Shown piece after piece: positions 34,592 through 43,041 of a stretch of 64,000 bases of DNA; within the stretch, counting starts at the first letter, position 1; each line of letters begins with the position of its first letter. This stretch comes from an uncultured Chloroflexales bacterium. Lineage in GTDB: Bacteria > Chloroflexota > Chloroflexia > Chloroflexales > Chloroflexaceae. The stretch is taken from assembly GCA_937902315.1 (NCBI GenBank), contig CALGUG010000065.1, positions 129,420-193,419 on the forward strand. The letters run 5' to 3'. A program made the translations under genes and the position numbers. Below the pieces are notes generated by a model. It saw only the letters and a program-made list of their open reading frames with translations, did no database searches and was not told the DNA's origin.

Positions 34592-36166
34592 CTAGCCGGC
34601 CACCGCTTGTCGAGCGCGCAATAAGGGCAATTCCAGACTGTCCCAGAGCGCCAGCCAGCTAGCTTCAATAATGTTTTCCGAACAACCAACGGTGCTCCAG
34701 CGCTCGTCGCCACGTGCGGTCTCGATCACAACGCGCGGCTTAGCGGCGCTTCCGAGGTGTTCGTCGATAATGCGAACTTTATAGTCAGCGATCTTTACAT
34801 CGGCCAGTTCAGGGAAGTGCGGTAGAAGCGCCTTGCGAATAGCAAGGTCCAGCGCGTTCACTGGGCCATCACCTTCGGCAGCAACATGCATCACTTCATC
34901 GCCAACCTTGAGCTTCACCATGGCCTGCGCCATCATAGAACCACCGTTGCGCTTCTCGACGATCACTGTGAAGTCGAGCAAGGTGAAGGGCGGTTCGTAG
35001 TCGGGGCTGGCACGCCGAATCAGCATCTCGAAGCTGCCCTCGGCGGCTTCGAATTGGAAGCCTTGATTCTCAAGCTCCTTAATGCGCTGCAAGACCTCGC
35101 GCTCGTTGCCGTTTAGGTTCAAGCCCAAGGACTCGGCCCGCATACGCACATTGCCGCGTCCGGCCAGCTCGCTCACTACCACACGCATCTCATTGCCGAC
35201 CAAGGTCGGTTCGATATGCTGGTAGCTCTCGGCAACCTTCGCGATCGCCGCAACGTGAATACCACCTTTATGGGCGAAGGCGCTGCGGCCAACGTAGGGA
35301 GCGTGGCTATCGGGGTTGAGATTAGCAACCGCCGCCACATAATTCGACAGCTCGCTCAGACCTCGTAACTGCTCGGGAGCCACACACTGGTAGCCGAGTT
35401 TAAGCTGCAAGTTTGCGATCAACGGTATAAGATCCATATTACCACAACGTTCGCCATAACCGTTGATGGTACCTTGCACTTGGCTCGCACCCTCTTGAAC
35501 GGCGGCCATGGCGTTAGCAACCGCCAAAGCGCCATCGTTGTGGGTATGAATTCCGATCTGCGGCACTTTATCGCCCAAGTAGTCGTAGACAGCGCGCACC
35601 GCCTCGCGAATCTGCTCGGGCAAGGAGCCACCGTTGGTGTCGCAGAGCGTTAAGCAGTCGGCACCAGCCAGAGTAGCAGCCTCCAGCGTTTTAAGGGTAT
35701 AGTCTCGATCAGCTCGAAAACCATCGAAGAAGTGCTCGGCATCGTAGATCACCTCTTTGCCAAGCGCTTTGAAATACGACACGCTATCGCGAATCATGGC
35801 GAGATTCTCTTCAAGCGTGATCTCTAAAACCTTTTCAACATGCAGCGTCCAACTCTTGCCAACAAGAGTGACGACAGGCGTATCTGCTTCTACCAGAGCT
35901 TGGATATTAGGGTCGGTCTCGCAAGTGTTCTTTGCATGGCGTGTGCTACCGAAAGCCGCTACACGAGCATGCTGAAGATTTAACTCGCGGACACGCCGAA
36001 AAAACTCGGCATCTTTGGGATTAGAACCTGGCCAACCACCTTCGATATAGTGAACACCAAAACGGTCAAGTTCGCGGGCGATTTTAAGTTTGTCGTCACA
36101 CGACAGCGCGATCCCTTCGCGCTGGGTACCATCACGTAGTGTTGTATCGTAGATGAAGATTTGCAC
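34592..36166 (-). CDS. cimA: (R)-citramalate synthase
   Basis: A 524-residue DRE-TIM metallolyase. The N-terminus has IYDTTLRDGTQREGIALS; the metal-binding HxH is in GIHTHNDGALAVANA; substrate-site features such as EGGWPGSNPKD separate it from LeuA. A C-terminal LeuA-like regulatory domain (about 390-515) is present. It condenses pyruvate and acetyl-CoA to citramalate, giving 2-oxobutyrate and so isoleucine without threonine deaminase. The length and sequence match CimA of Chloroflexi and cyanobacteria rather than the methanogen form. It sits between pheA and leuCD, the dehydratase it shares with leucine synthesis. Confidence 0.94.
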   Translation of the reverse strand: MQIFIYDTTLRDGTQREGIALSCDDKLKIARELDRFGVHYIEGGWPGSNPKDAEFFRRVRELNLQHARVAAFGSTRHAKNTCETDPNIQALVEADTPVVTLVGKSWTLHVEKVLEITLEENLAMIRDSVSYFKALGKEVIYDAEHFFDGFRADRDYTLKTLEAATLAGADCLTLCDTNGGSLPEQIREAVRAVYDYLGDKVPQIGIHTHNDGALAVANAMAAVQEGASQVQGTINGYGERCGNMDLIPLIANLQLKLGYQCVAPEQLRGLSELSNYVAAVANLNPDSHAPYVGRSAFAHKGGIHVAAIAKVAESYQHIEPTLVGNEMRVVVSELAGRGNVRMRAESLGLNLNGNEREVLQRIKELENQGFQFEAAEGSFEMLIRRASPDYEPPFTLLDFTVIVEKRNGGSMMAQAMVKLKVGDEVMHVAAEGDGPVNALDLAIRKALLPHFPELADVKIADYKVRIIDEHLGSAAKPRVVIETARGDERWSTVGCSENIIEASWLALWDSLELPLLRARQAVAG

Positions 36167-36183
36167 AGGGAGCTCCTTTTTAT

Positions 36184-36242
36184 ACTATTTGGTCATACAT
36201 CCGGCGATCTTGAACGCAAGCCTACCGTTATGACCAAATAGC
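36184..36242. repeat. Long inverted repeat between pheA and cimA
   Basis: CTATTTGGTCATA and TATGACCAAATAG flank about 33 nt. A second stem (GGCAGCCGCTC with GAGCGACTGCC) follows just downstream on the plus strand. Role unknown; possibly another mRNA-processing or terminator structure. Confidence 0.55.
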
Positions 36243-36326
36243 GGGCAGCCGCTCGCCGAGAGCGACTGCCGGAACCACCTCTTTTTTTGTCAGCATACAG
36301 TTTCCTAGACGCTACGTTCTCAAAGG

Positions 36327-37163
36327 TTACACTTTACCCTTCCAACGAGGGTAACTGCCAAAAACTTTGAAAAGTCCTGTTCGAGCGGCGATCCGCTCAA
36401 GCGCACGCGCAACATGCGGTTCGCTTCGGTGTCCATTGATGTCCACCAAGAAGATGTAAAGACCGAGTACGACCTTAGTTGGGCGCGATTCAAGTTTGGT
36501 CATGTTGATACCTTCATAAGCCAACTCTTGAAGCGCTCCTACCAACGAACCGGGGCGATCATCGGTATCGAAACCGAAGCAAAAGCTGGTTTTATCATCG
36601 CCGGTCGGCTCGGCATCGTGGTGTGATAACACCACAAAACGAGTCACATTGCTAAGGTTATCAGCGATGTCACGCGCCAAAATGGTAGCGCCCGTTAGTT
36701 CAGCCGCTCGCAGCGTGCTGATCGCCGCTGCCGGTCGCGGGTCGGCCAAGGCCTCGCTGGGTGCCGCACTATTGCTTAAAGAAGCGATCGTGACGGCCTT
36801 GGACAAGTATCGTTCGATAAAACGACGACACTGGCCCAACGATTGAGGATGCCCATAGAGCACCTCAATATCCGATAACTGCAGCTCGGGGCGGCTAACC
36901 AAACATTGGCGAATCGGTATCACTAGCTCGCCCGAGATCCGCAGATTCGTATCGTGAATAAGTTTATCAAGGGTGATCGAGACGCTGCCTTCCAGCATAT
37001 TCTCGATCGGGAGCACACCACTGGTCGCTTCACCCTTTTCGACCGCTGAGATCACATCGGGCATGCTTGCTTGGGGCAGGTACTCAGCCTCATCTTTCCC
37101 CAGCAGCAACGCCGCTTCTTCGCTGTACGATCCGGGCGGTCCCAGATAGGCAATGGTTTGCAT
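36327..37163 (-). CDS. pheA: Prephenate dehydratase with C-terminal ACT domain
   Basis: A 278-residue monofunctional enzyme. The PDT domain (about 3-180) starts AYLGPPGSYSEEAAL and contains the catalytic NVTRFVVL motif (TRF). The ACT domain (about 195-270) carries DDRPGSLVGALQELA and the phenylalanine-binding ESRPTK motif. It converts prephenate to phenylpyruvate. Its place in the middle of a branched-chain operon, between leuA and cimA, is unusual; it would tie phenylalanine synthesis to BCAA control. No chorismate mutase domain. Confidence 0.95.
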   Translation of the reverse strand: MQTIAYLGPPGSYSEEAALLLGKDEAEYLPQASMPDVISAVEKGEATSGVLPIENMLEGSVSITLDKLIHDTNLRISGELVIPIRQCLVSRPELQLSDIEVLYGHPQSLGQCRRFIERYLSKAVTIASLSNSAAPSEALADPRPAAAISTLRAAELTGATILARDIADNLSNVTRFVVLSHHDAEPTGDDKTSFCFGFDTDDRPGSLVGALQELAYEGINMTKLESRPTKVVLGLYIFLVDINGHRSEPHVARALERIAARTGLFKVFGSYPRWKGKV

Positions 37164-37245
37164 GCCAATTTCAATCCAAAACCAAGCGCCGAATCGCGCA
37201 ATCAGTTAGGTCGGCGCGACATCGACGCTCGATTTACTCTAACTC

Positions 37246-38904
37246 TTATTTGCGACCAAACTCATCGACCGCATAGGTCGGCGATTCGCGGTCATAACCA
37301 GCAGCATAGGCGGTCTCTTCGGCCTTGGCGCGCTGCTGGCGCGAAGCCATCAGCTTATTGAGCGCAGCCATATAGGCCTCAGCAGCAGCGACCATGGTAT
37401 CGGTATTGACACCGTAGCCGCTGTAGACGTGCTGGCGCTGGCCCTGTTGCTCTTGCGGAGCGCCCAATTCGCGGATACGCACGGTCACTTCAGCGACAGC
37501 ATCGATGCCCTCGGTGATCGCATTGATAGCGAACTCCATCAGCTCGTTGGGACGCTGCACAATGCTATTGATCGCCTTGTAGATCGCATCGACCGGGCCG
37601 GTGCCATGCATGCTAGCGATCTGCTCTTGGCCATCGGGACCAGTCAAACGCACGGTCGCGACCGGGGTCACGCCCATACCACACGAGACCTGCACAGAGT
37701 TGAGCTTGTAGATCTCGGGGGTGTGTTGAGTGCTGCCCGTGACCAGCGCTTCGATATCGCGATCGTCGATATGCTTCTTGCGGTCTGCCAGTTCTTTAAA
37801 GCGTTGGAAGGCCAACTGGAACTCTTCGTCGTTGTCCAGCTCCAAGCCCATGGCGTTCAGCTTCATACGGAAGGCGTGGCGGCCGCTGTGTTTGCCCAAG
37901 ATTAGCTCGTTGCCGTCTAAGCCAACCGTCTCAGCGCTCATGATCTCATAGGTGTGGCGGTTCTTCAAGACACCATCTTGGTGGATGCCGGACTCGTGCG
38001 CGAAGGCGTTGGCACCAACCACTGCCTTGTTGGGCGGCACGGGCAGGCCGATGATGCTCGAGAGCAAGCGGCTCGAACGGGCGATCTCGCGAGTGACGAT
38101 CTGGGTATCGACGCCATAGAACTGGTTGCGGGTGTGCAAGGCCATCACGACCTCTTCCAAAGAGGCATTACCGGCACGTTCGCCGATACCGTTGATGGTA
38201 CACTCAATCTGGCGAGCGCCAGCATAGACACCAGCCAAGCTGTTGGCGACAGCCATACCCAAGTCGTCGTGGCAGTGGGTCGAAATGATCACATTTTCGA
38301 TCCCGGGCACGTTTGCGCGAATGCCAGCGATCATTGCGCCATACTCTTGGGGGGTTGCGTAGCCTACTGTATCTGGGATATTCAGGGTCGTTGCACCGCA
38401 CTTGATCGCCACCTCAAGCACTTGGTAGAGGTATTCGGGATCAGTGCGGCTGGCATCCATCGGCGAGAACTCGACATCATCACAGAGCGAGCGAGCGTAG
38501 CTCACCATCTCACGGATCAGCTCAAGCGCTTGTTCGCGGGTTTTGCGAAACTGATACTGAAGATGAATGTCGGAGGTCGACATGAAGGTGTGGATGCGCT
38601 TTTTAGCAGCGGGCTGAATAGCCGTCCACGCTTTATCGATATCGTCCTTCACAGCGCGAGCAAGGGCGGCAATAACAGGGCCGTCAGGGGTGCCAACTTC
38701 CTTGGCGATCTCGTGAACCGCTGCCCAGTCGCCAGGGGAAGCCGCTGGGAAACCTGCTTCGATGATATCGACGCGCAAACGCGACAACTGTCGAGCGACT
38801 TCCAACTTCTCCTCAAGCGTCATAGTGCAGCCAGGCGCCTGCTCTCCGTCGCGCAAGGTTGTATCGAAAATGCGTACATGATCAATAGATACGTGAGGCT
38901 CCAT
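37246..38904 (-). CDS. leuA: 2-isopropylmalate synthase
   Basis: A 552-residue DRE-TIM metallolyase with FDTTLRDGEQAPGCTM, GFPAASPGDW, the HxH metal site STHCHDDLGMAVANSLAG and GERAGNASLEEVVM, then the C-terminal leucine-feedback domain (about 395-500). The tail after it is about 40 residues longer than E. coli LeuA. The ATG at 38904 is chosen; an AGGAG lies 12 nt upstream, and the TTG at 38928 precedes that site. It condenses 2-oxoisovalerate and acetyl-CoA, the first step to leucine. Confidence 0.96.
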   Translation of the reverse strand: MEPHVSIDHVRIFDTTLRDGEQAPGCTMTLEEKLEVARQLSRLRVDIIEAGFPAASPGDWAAVHEIAKEVGTPDGPVIAALARAVKDDIDKAWTAIQPAAKKRIHTFMSTSDIHLQYQFRKTREQALELIREMVSYARSLCDDVEFSPMDASRTDPEYLYQVLEVAIKCGATTLNIPDTVGYATPQEYGAMIAGIRANVPGIENVIISTHCHDDLGMAVANSLAGVYAGARQIECTINGIGERAGNASLEEVVMALHTRNQFYGVDTQIVTREIARSSRLLSSIIGLPVPPNKAVVGANAFAHESGIHQDGVLKNRHTYEIMSAETVGLDGNELILGKHSGRHAFRMKLNAMGLELDNDEEFQLAFQRFKELADRKKHIDDRDIEALVTGSTQHTPEIYKLNSVQVSCGMGVTPVATVRLTGPDGQEQIASMHGTGPVDAIYKAINSIVQRPNELMEFAINAITEGIDAVAEVTVRIRELGAPQEQQGQRQHVYSGYGVNTDTMVAAAEAYMAALNKLMASRQQRAKAEETAYAAGYDRESPTYAVDEFGRK

Positions 38905-39113
38905 ATGATTAGATCTCTCCTTAGTCAAAGGAATGGTTCAGTCAAAACTGAACAACGTTGCAAAGATAGGGTATAAGGATCAACAAAGGCTTTAAGTTCG
39001 GCTTCTATTTCTACTAGACCATCAAGCATATGCACCTCTTCTTTCCCCACCAGAGCGGGCTAACCAAGGAAACAAATACTGCGCCGCTCATGATCTCGTC
39101 ATCTTTTTGGGCG

Positions 39114-39153
39114 GATCTCTTTGTGGGCGGTCTTAGCCGCCCACAAAGAGATC
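39114..39153. terminator. Perfect 17-bp hairpin between ilvC and leuA
   Basis: GATCTCTTTGTGGGCGG with its exact complement and a 6-nt loop, 14 nt past the ilvC stop. The 260-nt gap that follows before leuA suggests that leuA may have its own promoter. Confidence 0.75.
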
Positions 39154-39166
39154 GCATCCAAGCGGA

Positions 39167-40189
39167 TTAAGCGCCGCCCGTACCGGGCTTGACTTCGCGC
39201 GGATTCACAAACGGCATCATAGCACGCAGCTTGCTGCCGACCTGCTCGATCTGGTGCTCGACGTCGACTTGGCGAGCAGCGTTGAAGCGCGGGCGACCTT
39301 GGTGGTTCTCTTCGATCCAATCCTCAGCAAACGCACCGCTCTGAATGTCGCTCAAGAGCTTCTTCATAGCTGCGCGAGTCTGGTCGTTGATGATCTGCGG
39401 GCCTGCAATATAGTCGCCCCACTCAGCGGTATCGCTGACCGAGTAGCGCATATAGTTCAGACCGCCCTGATAGAACAGGTCAACGATCAGCTTCAGCTCG
39501 TGCATACATTCGAAGTAAGCGACCTCGGGCTGATAGCCGGCCTCAACCAGGGTCTCGAAGCCAGCCTTGACCAGCGCCGAAACACCGCCACAGAGCACGG
39601 CCTGCTCGCCGAACAGGTCGGTCTCGGTCTCTTCGGTGAAGGTGGTGGTCAGCACGCCAGCGCGGGTCGAGCCGATACCCTTAGCATAGGCCAGAGCATC
39701 TTGGAAGGCGGTGCCGGTAGCATCCTGGTGTACAGCAACCAGTGCAGGTACGCCGCCACCCTGGCTGTAGACTTCGCGTACGCGGTGACCGGGAGCCTTC
39801 GGAGCAACCATGCTCACATTCACACCAGCCGGCGGAACAATCTGACCGTAGCGGATGTTGAAACCGTGAGCAAACATCAGGGTTTTGCCCTCGGTCAGAT
39901 ACGGAGCGATGTGCTCGTTGTAGAGCGCAGCCTGGCCCGTGTCTGGGGTCAGAATCATCACGAAATCAGCAGCCTTGGTGGCTTCTGCAACGGTCATCGC
40001 CTTCAGACCAGCAGCCTCAGCCTTCGGCCACGACTTGCTTCCTTCATACAGGCCAACAATGACGTTCAGGCCGCTATCCTTCAAGTTAAGCGCGTGAGCG
40101 TGACCTTGGCTACCAAAACCGATGATAGCGATCGTCTTGTCTTGCAAACGTGTGAGGTCAGCCTGCTTATCGTAATACAGCTCTGCCAC
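39167..40189 (-). CDS. ilvC: Ketol-acid reductoisomerase
   Basis: A 340-residue class I enzyme. The Rossmann motif is GFGSQGHAHALNL near residue 25. The helical domain contains the metal-binding segments of the family (DLFGEQAVLCGG and ECMHELKLIVDL). It reduces acetolactate and acetohydroxybutyrate using NADPH. It follows ilvB-ilvN in the same orientation. Confidence 0.97.
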   Translation of the reverse strand: MAELYYDKQADLTRLQDKTIAIIGFGSQGHAHALNLKDSGLNVIVGLYEGSKSWPKAEAAGLKAMTVAEATKAADFVMILTPDTGQAALYNEHIAPYLTEGKTLMFAHGFNIRYGQIVPPAGVNVSMVAPKAPGHRVREVYSQGGGVPALVAVHQDATGTAFQDALAYAKGIGSTRAGVLTTTFTEETETDLFGEQAVLCGGVSALVKAGFETLVEAGYQPEVAYFECMHELKLIVDLFYQGGLNYMRYSVSDTAEWGDYIAGPQIINDQTRAAMKKLLSDIQSGAFAEDWIEENHQGRPRFNAARQVDVEHQIEQVGSKLRAMMPFVNPREVKPGTGGA

Positions 40190-40244
40190 AAGTCCCCCTT
40201 AAATAGTAACTCTAAGAACAAGAAGTTATAAGATCTGAGAACTC

Positions 40245-40273
40245 TGAGCCGAGAGCCTAGGGCCCTCGGCTCA
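40245..40273. terminator. Intercistronic hairpin, ilvN-ilvC
   Basis: TGAGCCGAG and CTCGGCTCA with further pairing inside (GCC/GGC), between the ilvN stop and the ilvC start. Confidence 0.55.
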
Positions 40274-40287
40274 ACACTCATCACCTA

Positions 40288-40824
40288 TCAATTTAATGGC
40301 TGAGCAACGTGTCCATTGCTCGCTTCGACATACTCGCTAGCCTGATGGCCGCGAGCACCCCGTACCATAGCGATACGGCCTGTGCGCATCATCTCCTTGA
40401 TGCCAAAGGGGCGAATTACATCGATAAAGTTTTCAACCTTGCCAGGTGCGCCGGTCATCTCGACGATCATCGAGTTGGTGCCGATATCAACAACCTTTGC
40501 ATTGAAAACATTCGCCAAGGAAATAATATCTGTACGAGTCGTCGGTGTCGAATGGATCTTCACCAAGACCATCTCGCGCTCAACGGTCGGATCGTCGGTC
40601 ACATCGCTTACCTTAATGACCTCGATCAAACGATAGAGCTGCTTAACCACCTGCTCGACATGGTCCGATTCTACCACCAAAGTAATGCGGCTGATTTCGG
40701 GCGTTTCACTATGCCCAACGGCCAAGCTTTCGATATTGAAACCGCGCCGTCGGATCAAGCCCACAAAGCGGCTCAACACGCCGGGGCGATCCTGAACTAA
40801 GGCGACAATCGTATGCTTTTTCAA
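40288..40824 (-). CDS. ilvN: Acetolactate synthase small (regulatory) subunit
   Basis: A 178-residue protein. The N-terminal ACT domain (about 3-78) includes QDRPGVLSRFVGLIRRRGFNIESLAVG, the valine-binding motif. The C-terminal ALS_ss_C domain contains FNAKVVDIG and MVEMTGAPGKVENFI-like motifs. The start is the TTG at 40824, preceded 7 nt by GAGGAG; the upstream extension to 40869 has no ribosome site. It activates IlvB and gives valine feedback. Confidence 0.94.
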   Translation of the reverse strand: MKKHTIVALVQDRPGVLSRFVGLIRRRGFNIESLAVGHSETPEISRITLVVESDHVEQVVKQLYRLIEVIKVSDVTDDPTVEREMVLVKIHSTPTTRTDIISLANVFNAKVVDIGTNSMIVEMTGAPGKVENFIDVIRPFGIKEMMRTGRIAMVRGARGHQASEYVEASNGHVAQPLN

Positions 40825-40847
40825 GGCGCTACTCCTCAAAGATTTGG

Positions 40848-40892
40848 GTCGTAGGAGGGCGAACCGCATCGGCGGCTCAAGCCCTCTACGAC
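40848..40892. repeat. Intercistronic hairpin, ilvB-ilvN
   Basis: GTCGTAGGAGGGC and GCCCTCTACGAC pair with one bulge around a 20-nt loop that itself can fold (CCGC/GCGG). It lies just upstream of the ilvN ribosome site, so it could also modulate ilvN translation. Confidence 0.5.
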
Positions 40893-40908
40893 AGTAGGGA
40901 TTGCGGTA

Positions 40909-42642
40909 TTACAACTCAGACACGTCCGTAATGGCATCGCCGATGCTAGCACCCTGGGGCACCATCGGCCATACGTTCACTTCGCGCTCGACGCGGAAGT
41001 CGATCAGCACAGGGCCATCGGTCGCGTAAGCCTCATCGATAGCGGCCTGTACATCTTCGGGGCGCTCGACCGTAATGCCCTTCCAATAGTAGGCCTCGGC
41101 CAGCTTAGCGAAGTTAGGACCGCTCAGAGGAGTACCGCTGTAGCGCTTGTTCTCGAACAGCTCTTGCCACTGACGCACCATACCCAAATAACCATTGTTG
41201 ATGACGGCGATCTTGATATTCTTGATACCCTCTTGAATGATGGTCGCCATCTCTTGGTTGGTCATCTGGAAGCCACCATCGCCACAGATCGCCCAAACCG
41301 TATCTTCGGGGTGAGCGATCGCCACACCCATCGCTGCCGGAACCGCAAAGCCCATGGTTCCTGCGCCACCAGAGGTGATGTGCGTGCGCGGTCGGTAGTA
41401 GTCGAGCAGCTGGGCGGCCCACATCTGGTGCTGACCAACGTCAGTCACAACACGATAGTTGCCGCGCTCGTTCATAGTCTTGCTCAAAGCCGCATAAACA
41501 TCGGCGGGCGGCAGCACCACATTCTCGTCGCGCTTGAAGTACTGCTGGCGAGTTTGGTGCTTGCTCTGCATCTCACGAATATGCGAGATCCACGAGCCCA
41601 TACGGCTGTGCAGTTCGCTCAGCTCCTGAGCCGAAGGCAGCTCTTCCAAGAGCGCCTGCAAGACCTGCTTGGCATCGCCGACGATCGGCACCTGAACCTT
41701 AACGTTCTTGCCGATCTCCGAAGGATCGATATCGACGTGAATGACTTTGGCATTCGGTGCGAAGGTGCTCACCTTACCGGTCACGCGGTCGTCGAAACGA
41801 GCGCCGATGTTAAAGAGCACGTCACACTCTTGAATAGCCTTGTTCACATGAACCCAACCGTGCATACCGGGCATACCAATGCTCAGCGGGTGATCTTCGG
41901 GGAACGAGCCGATGCCGTGCAAGGTCGTAACCACTGGGATCGAGAGCTGCTCAGCGAATTCGCGCAACTCGGGCGCCGCTTCCGACATAATAACACCGTT
42001 ACCGGAAATGATCAGCGGCTTCTTGGCGTTGATCAACATCTCAGCAGCTTCACGGATCTGGCGACGGTTGCCGGTATAGGTCGGCTTGTAACCGGGCAGG
42101 TGCAGCTTAACATCCCAATTGGGAACGGTCTTAGCGATCATAGCATCTTTGGTGATGTCGATCAGCACCGGGCCGGGGCGACCCGTAGTTGCGATATGGA
42201 TCGCCTCTTTGAAGACGTAGGGCAGATCCTCAACATTCTTCACCAAGTAGTTGTGCTTTGTAACCGGCATCGTGATGCCGACGATATCGGTCTCTTGGAA
42301 GGCATCTTTGCCGAGCAGATGGCTGAACACCTGACCGGTAATTGCCAAGAGAGGTGTGCTATCCATCATGGCGTCGGCCAAAGGAGTCACCAAGTTGGTA
42401 GTACCCGGGCCGCTGGTTCCAATACACACACCGATTTTACCTGTTGAACGTGCGTATCCCTCGGCAGCGTGTCCGCCACCCTGCTCATGGCGGCATAACA
42501 CATGGCGCAATTTGTCGCGGTATTCCCACATGGCATAGTAGAACGGCATAATCGCCCCGCCTGGGACACCGAACATAACTTCCACGCCTTCGCGGATCAA
42601 CGCTTCACACATGATCTGCGCGCCGGTTCGTTGCTCGGACAT
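40909..42642 (-). CDS. ilvB: Acetolactate synthase large (catalytic) subunit
   Basis: A 577-residue ThDP enzyme. The catalytic Glu region is CRHEQGGGHAAEGYAR. The ThDP-Mg motif is ICGDGGFQMTNQEMATI ending in NNGYLGMVRQW. FAD-binding central-domain features are present. It condenses pyruvate to acetolactate or with 2-oxobutyrate to acetohydroxybutyrate. The ATG at 42642 is used because the GGAGG lies just before it; the in-frame ATG at 42654 overlaps that site. Confidence 0.97.
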   Translation of the reverse strand: MSEQRTGAQIMCEALIREGVEVMFGVPGGAIMPFYYAMWEYRDKLRHVLCRHEQGGGHAAEGYARSTGKIGVCIGTSGPGTTNLVTPLADAMMDSTPLLAITGQVFSHLLGKDAFQETDIVGITMPVTKHNYLVKNVEDLPYVFKEAIHIATTGRPGPVLIDITKDAMIAKTVPNWDVKLHLPGYKPTYTGNRRQIREAAEMLINAKKPLIISGNGVIMSEAAPELREFAEQLSIPVVTTLHGIGSFPEDHPLSIGMPGMHGWVHVNKAIQECDVLFNIGARFDDRVTGKVSTFAPNAKVIHVDIDPSEIGKNVKVQVPIVGDAKQVLQALLEELPSAQELSELHSRMGSWISHIREMQSKHQTRQQYFKRDENVVLPPADVYAALSKTMNERGNYRVVTDVGQHQMWAAQLLDYYRPRTHITSGGAGTMGFAVPAAMGVAIAHPEDTVWAICGDGGFQMTNQEMATIIQEGIKNIKIAVINNGYLGMVRQWQELFENKRYSGTPLSGPNFAKLAEAYYWKGITVERPEDVQAAIDEAYATDGPVLIDFRVEREVNVWPMVPQGASIGDAITDVSEL

Positions 42643-42738
42643 TCGATCCTCCATATGTAGGGTCGGCTGGTGACAAAACCATCAAGCCACCACGCCGGTC
42701 AAAATTCATTAATCGTATCACTCAATAGCCAGTGGACC

Positions 42739-42764
42739 AGAGAGCGGCCCATGGGCCGCTCTCT
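42739..42764. repeat. Perfect 26-bp palindrome between the small gene and ilvB
   Basis: AGAGAGCGGCCCA followed by its exact complement, with no spacer. It could be an intercistronic hairpin or a protein-binding site. Confidence 0.65.
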
Positions 42765-42772
42765 CAGCTCAC

Positions 42773-42982
42773 CTAGTCCATACCACACATGCGGTCAGTC
42801 GAGACATCTGCCTCGTCGTAGAAAAAGGTAGGCTGACCATCAGAAGCATGAGCCTCTGTAGTCTGACGGCTCTGCGCACGCGCCTGTACGAAGCGTGCGA
42901 AGTCGAGTACCGTTACAAGGTCGCTGGTTGGCAAACCCTCTAAAATACGCGCCACTTCGTATTGAATCATCGTGCTTTGCAT
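42773..42982 (-). CDS. Small DUF2281-like protein inside the BCAA operon
   Basis: A 69-residue protein. The core VARILEGLPTSDLVTVLDFARFVQAR resembles the DUF2281/antitoxin-like pattern (LP..DL..VLDFA.FLQ.R) usually found next to toxins or as a free small protein. The tail is acidic and ends MCGMD. GGAG lies 6 nt before ATG 42982; the ATG at 42994 is too close to AAAGG. No toxin gene is adjacent. Why it is kept between ilvD and ilvB is unclear. Confidence 0.68.
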   Translation of the reverse strand: MQSTMIQYEVARILEGLPTSDLVTVLDFARFVQARAQSRQTTEAHASDGQPTFFYDEADVSTDRMCGMD

Positions 42983-43041
42983 AGTCGTCTCCATCCTTTA
43001 TAACTAAGACTTTATTAGGCCATCATCTCGAAACGAGAGTC

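Noticed and set aside
36184..36242. T-box riboswitch in the BCAA cluster
   Set aside because: No T-box sequence (TGGNACCGCG-like) or stem I features were found; the leader upstream of ilvD also lacks them.
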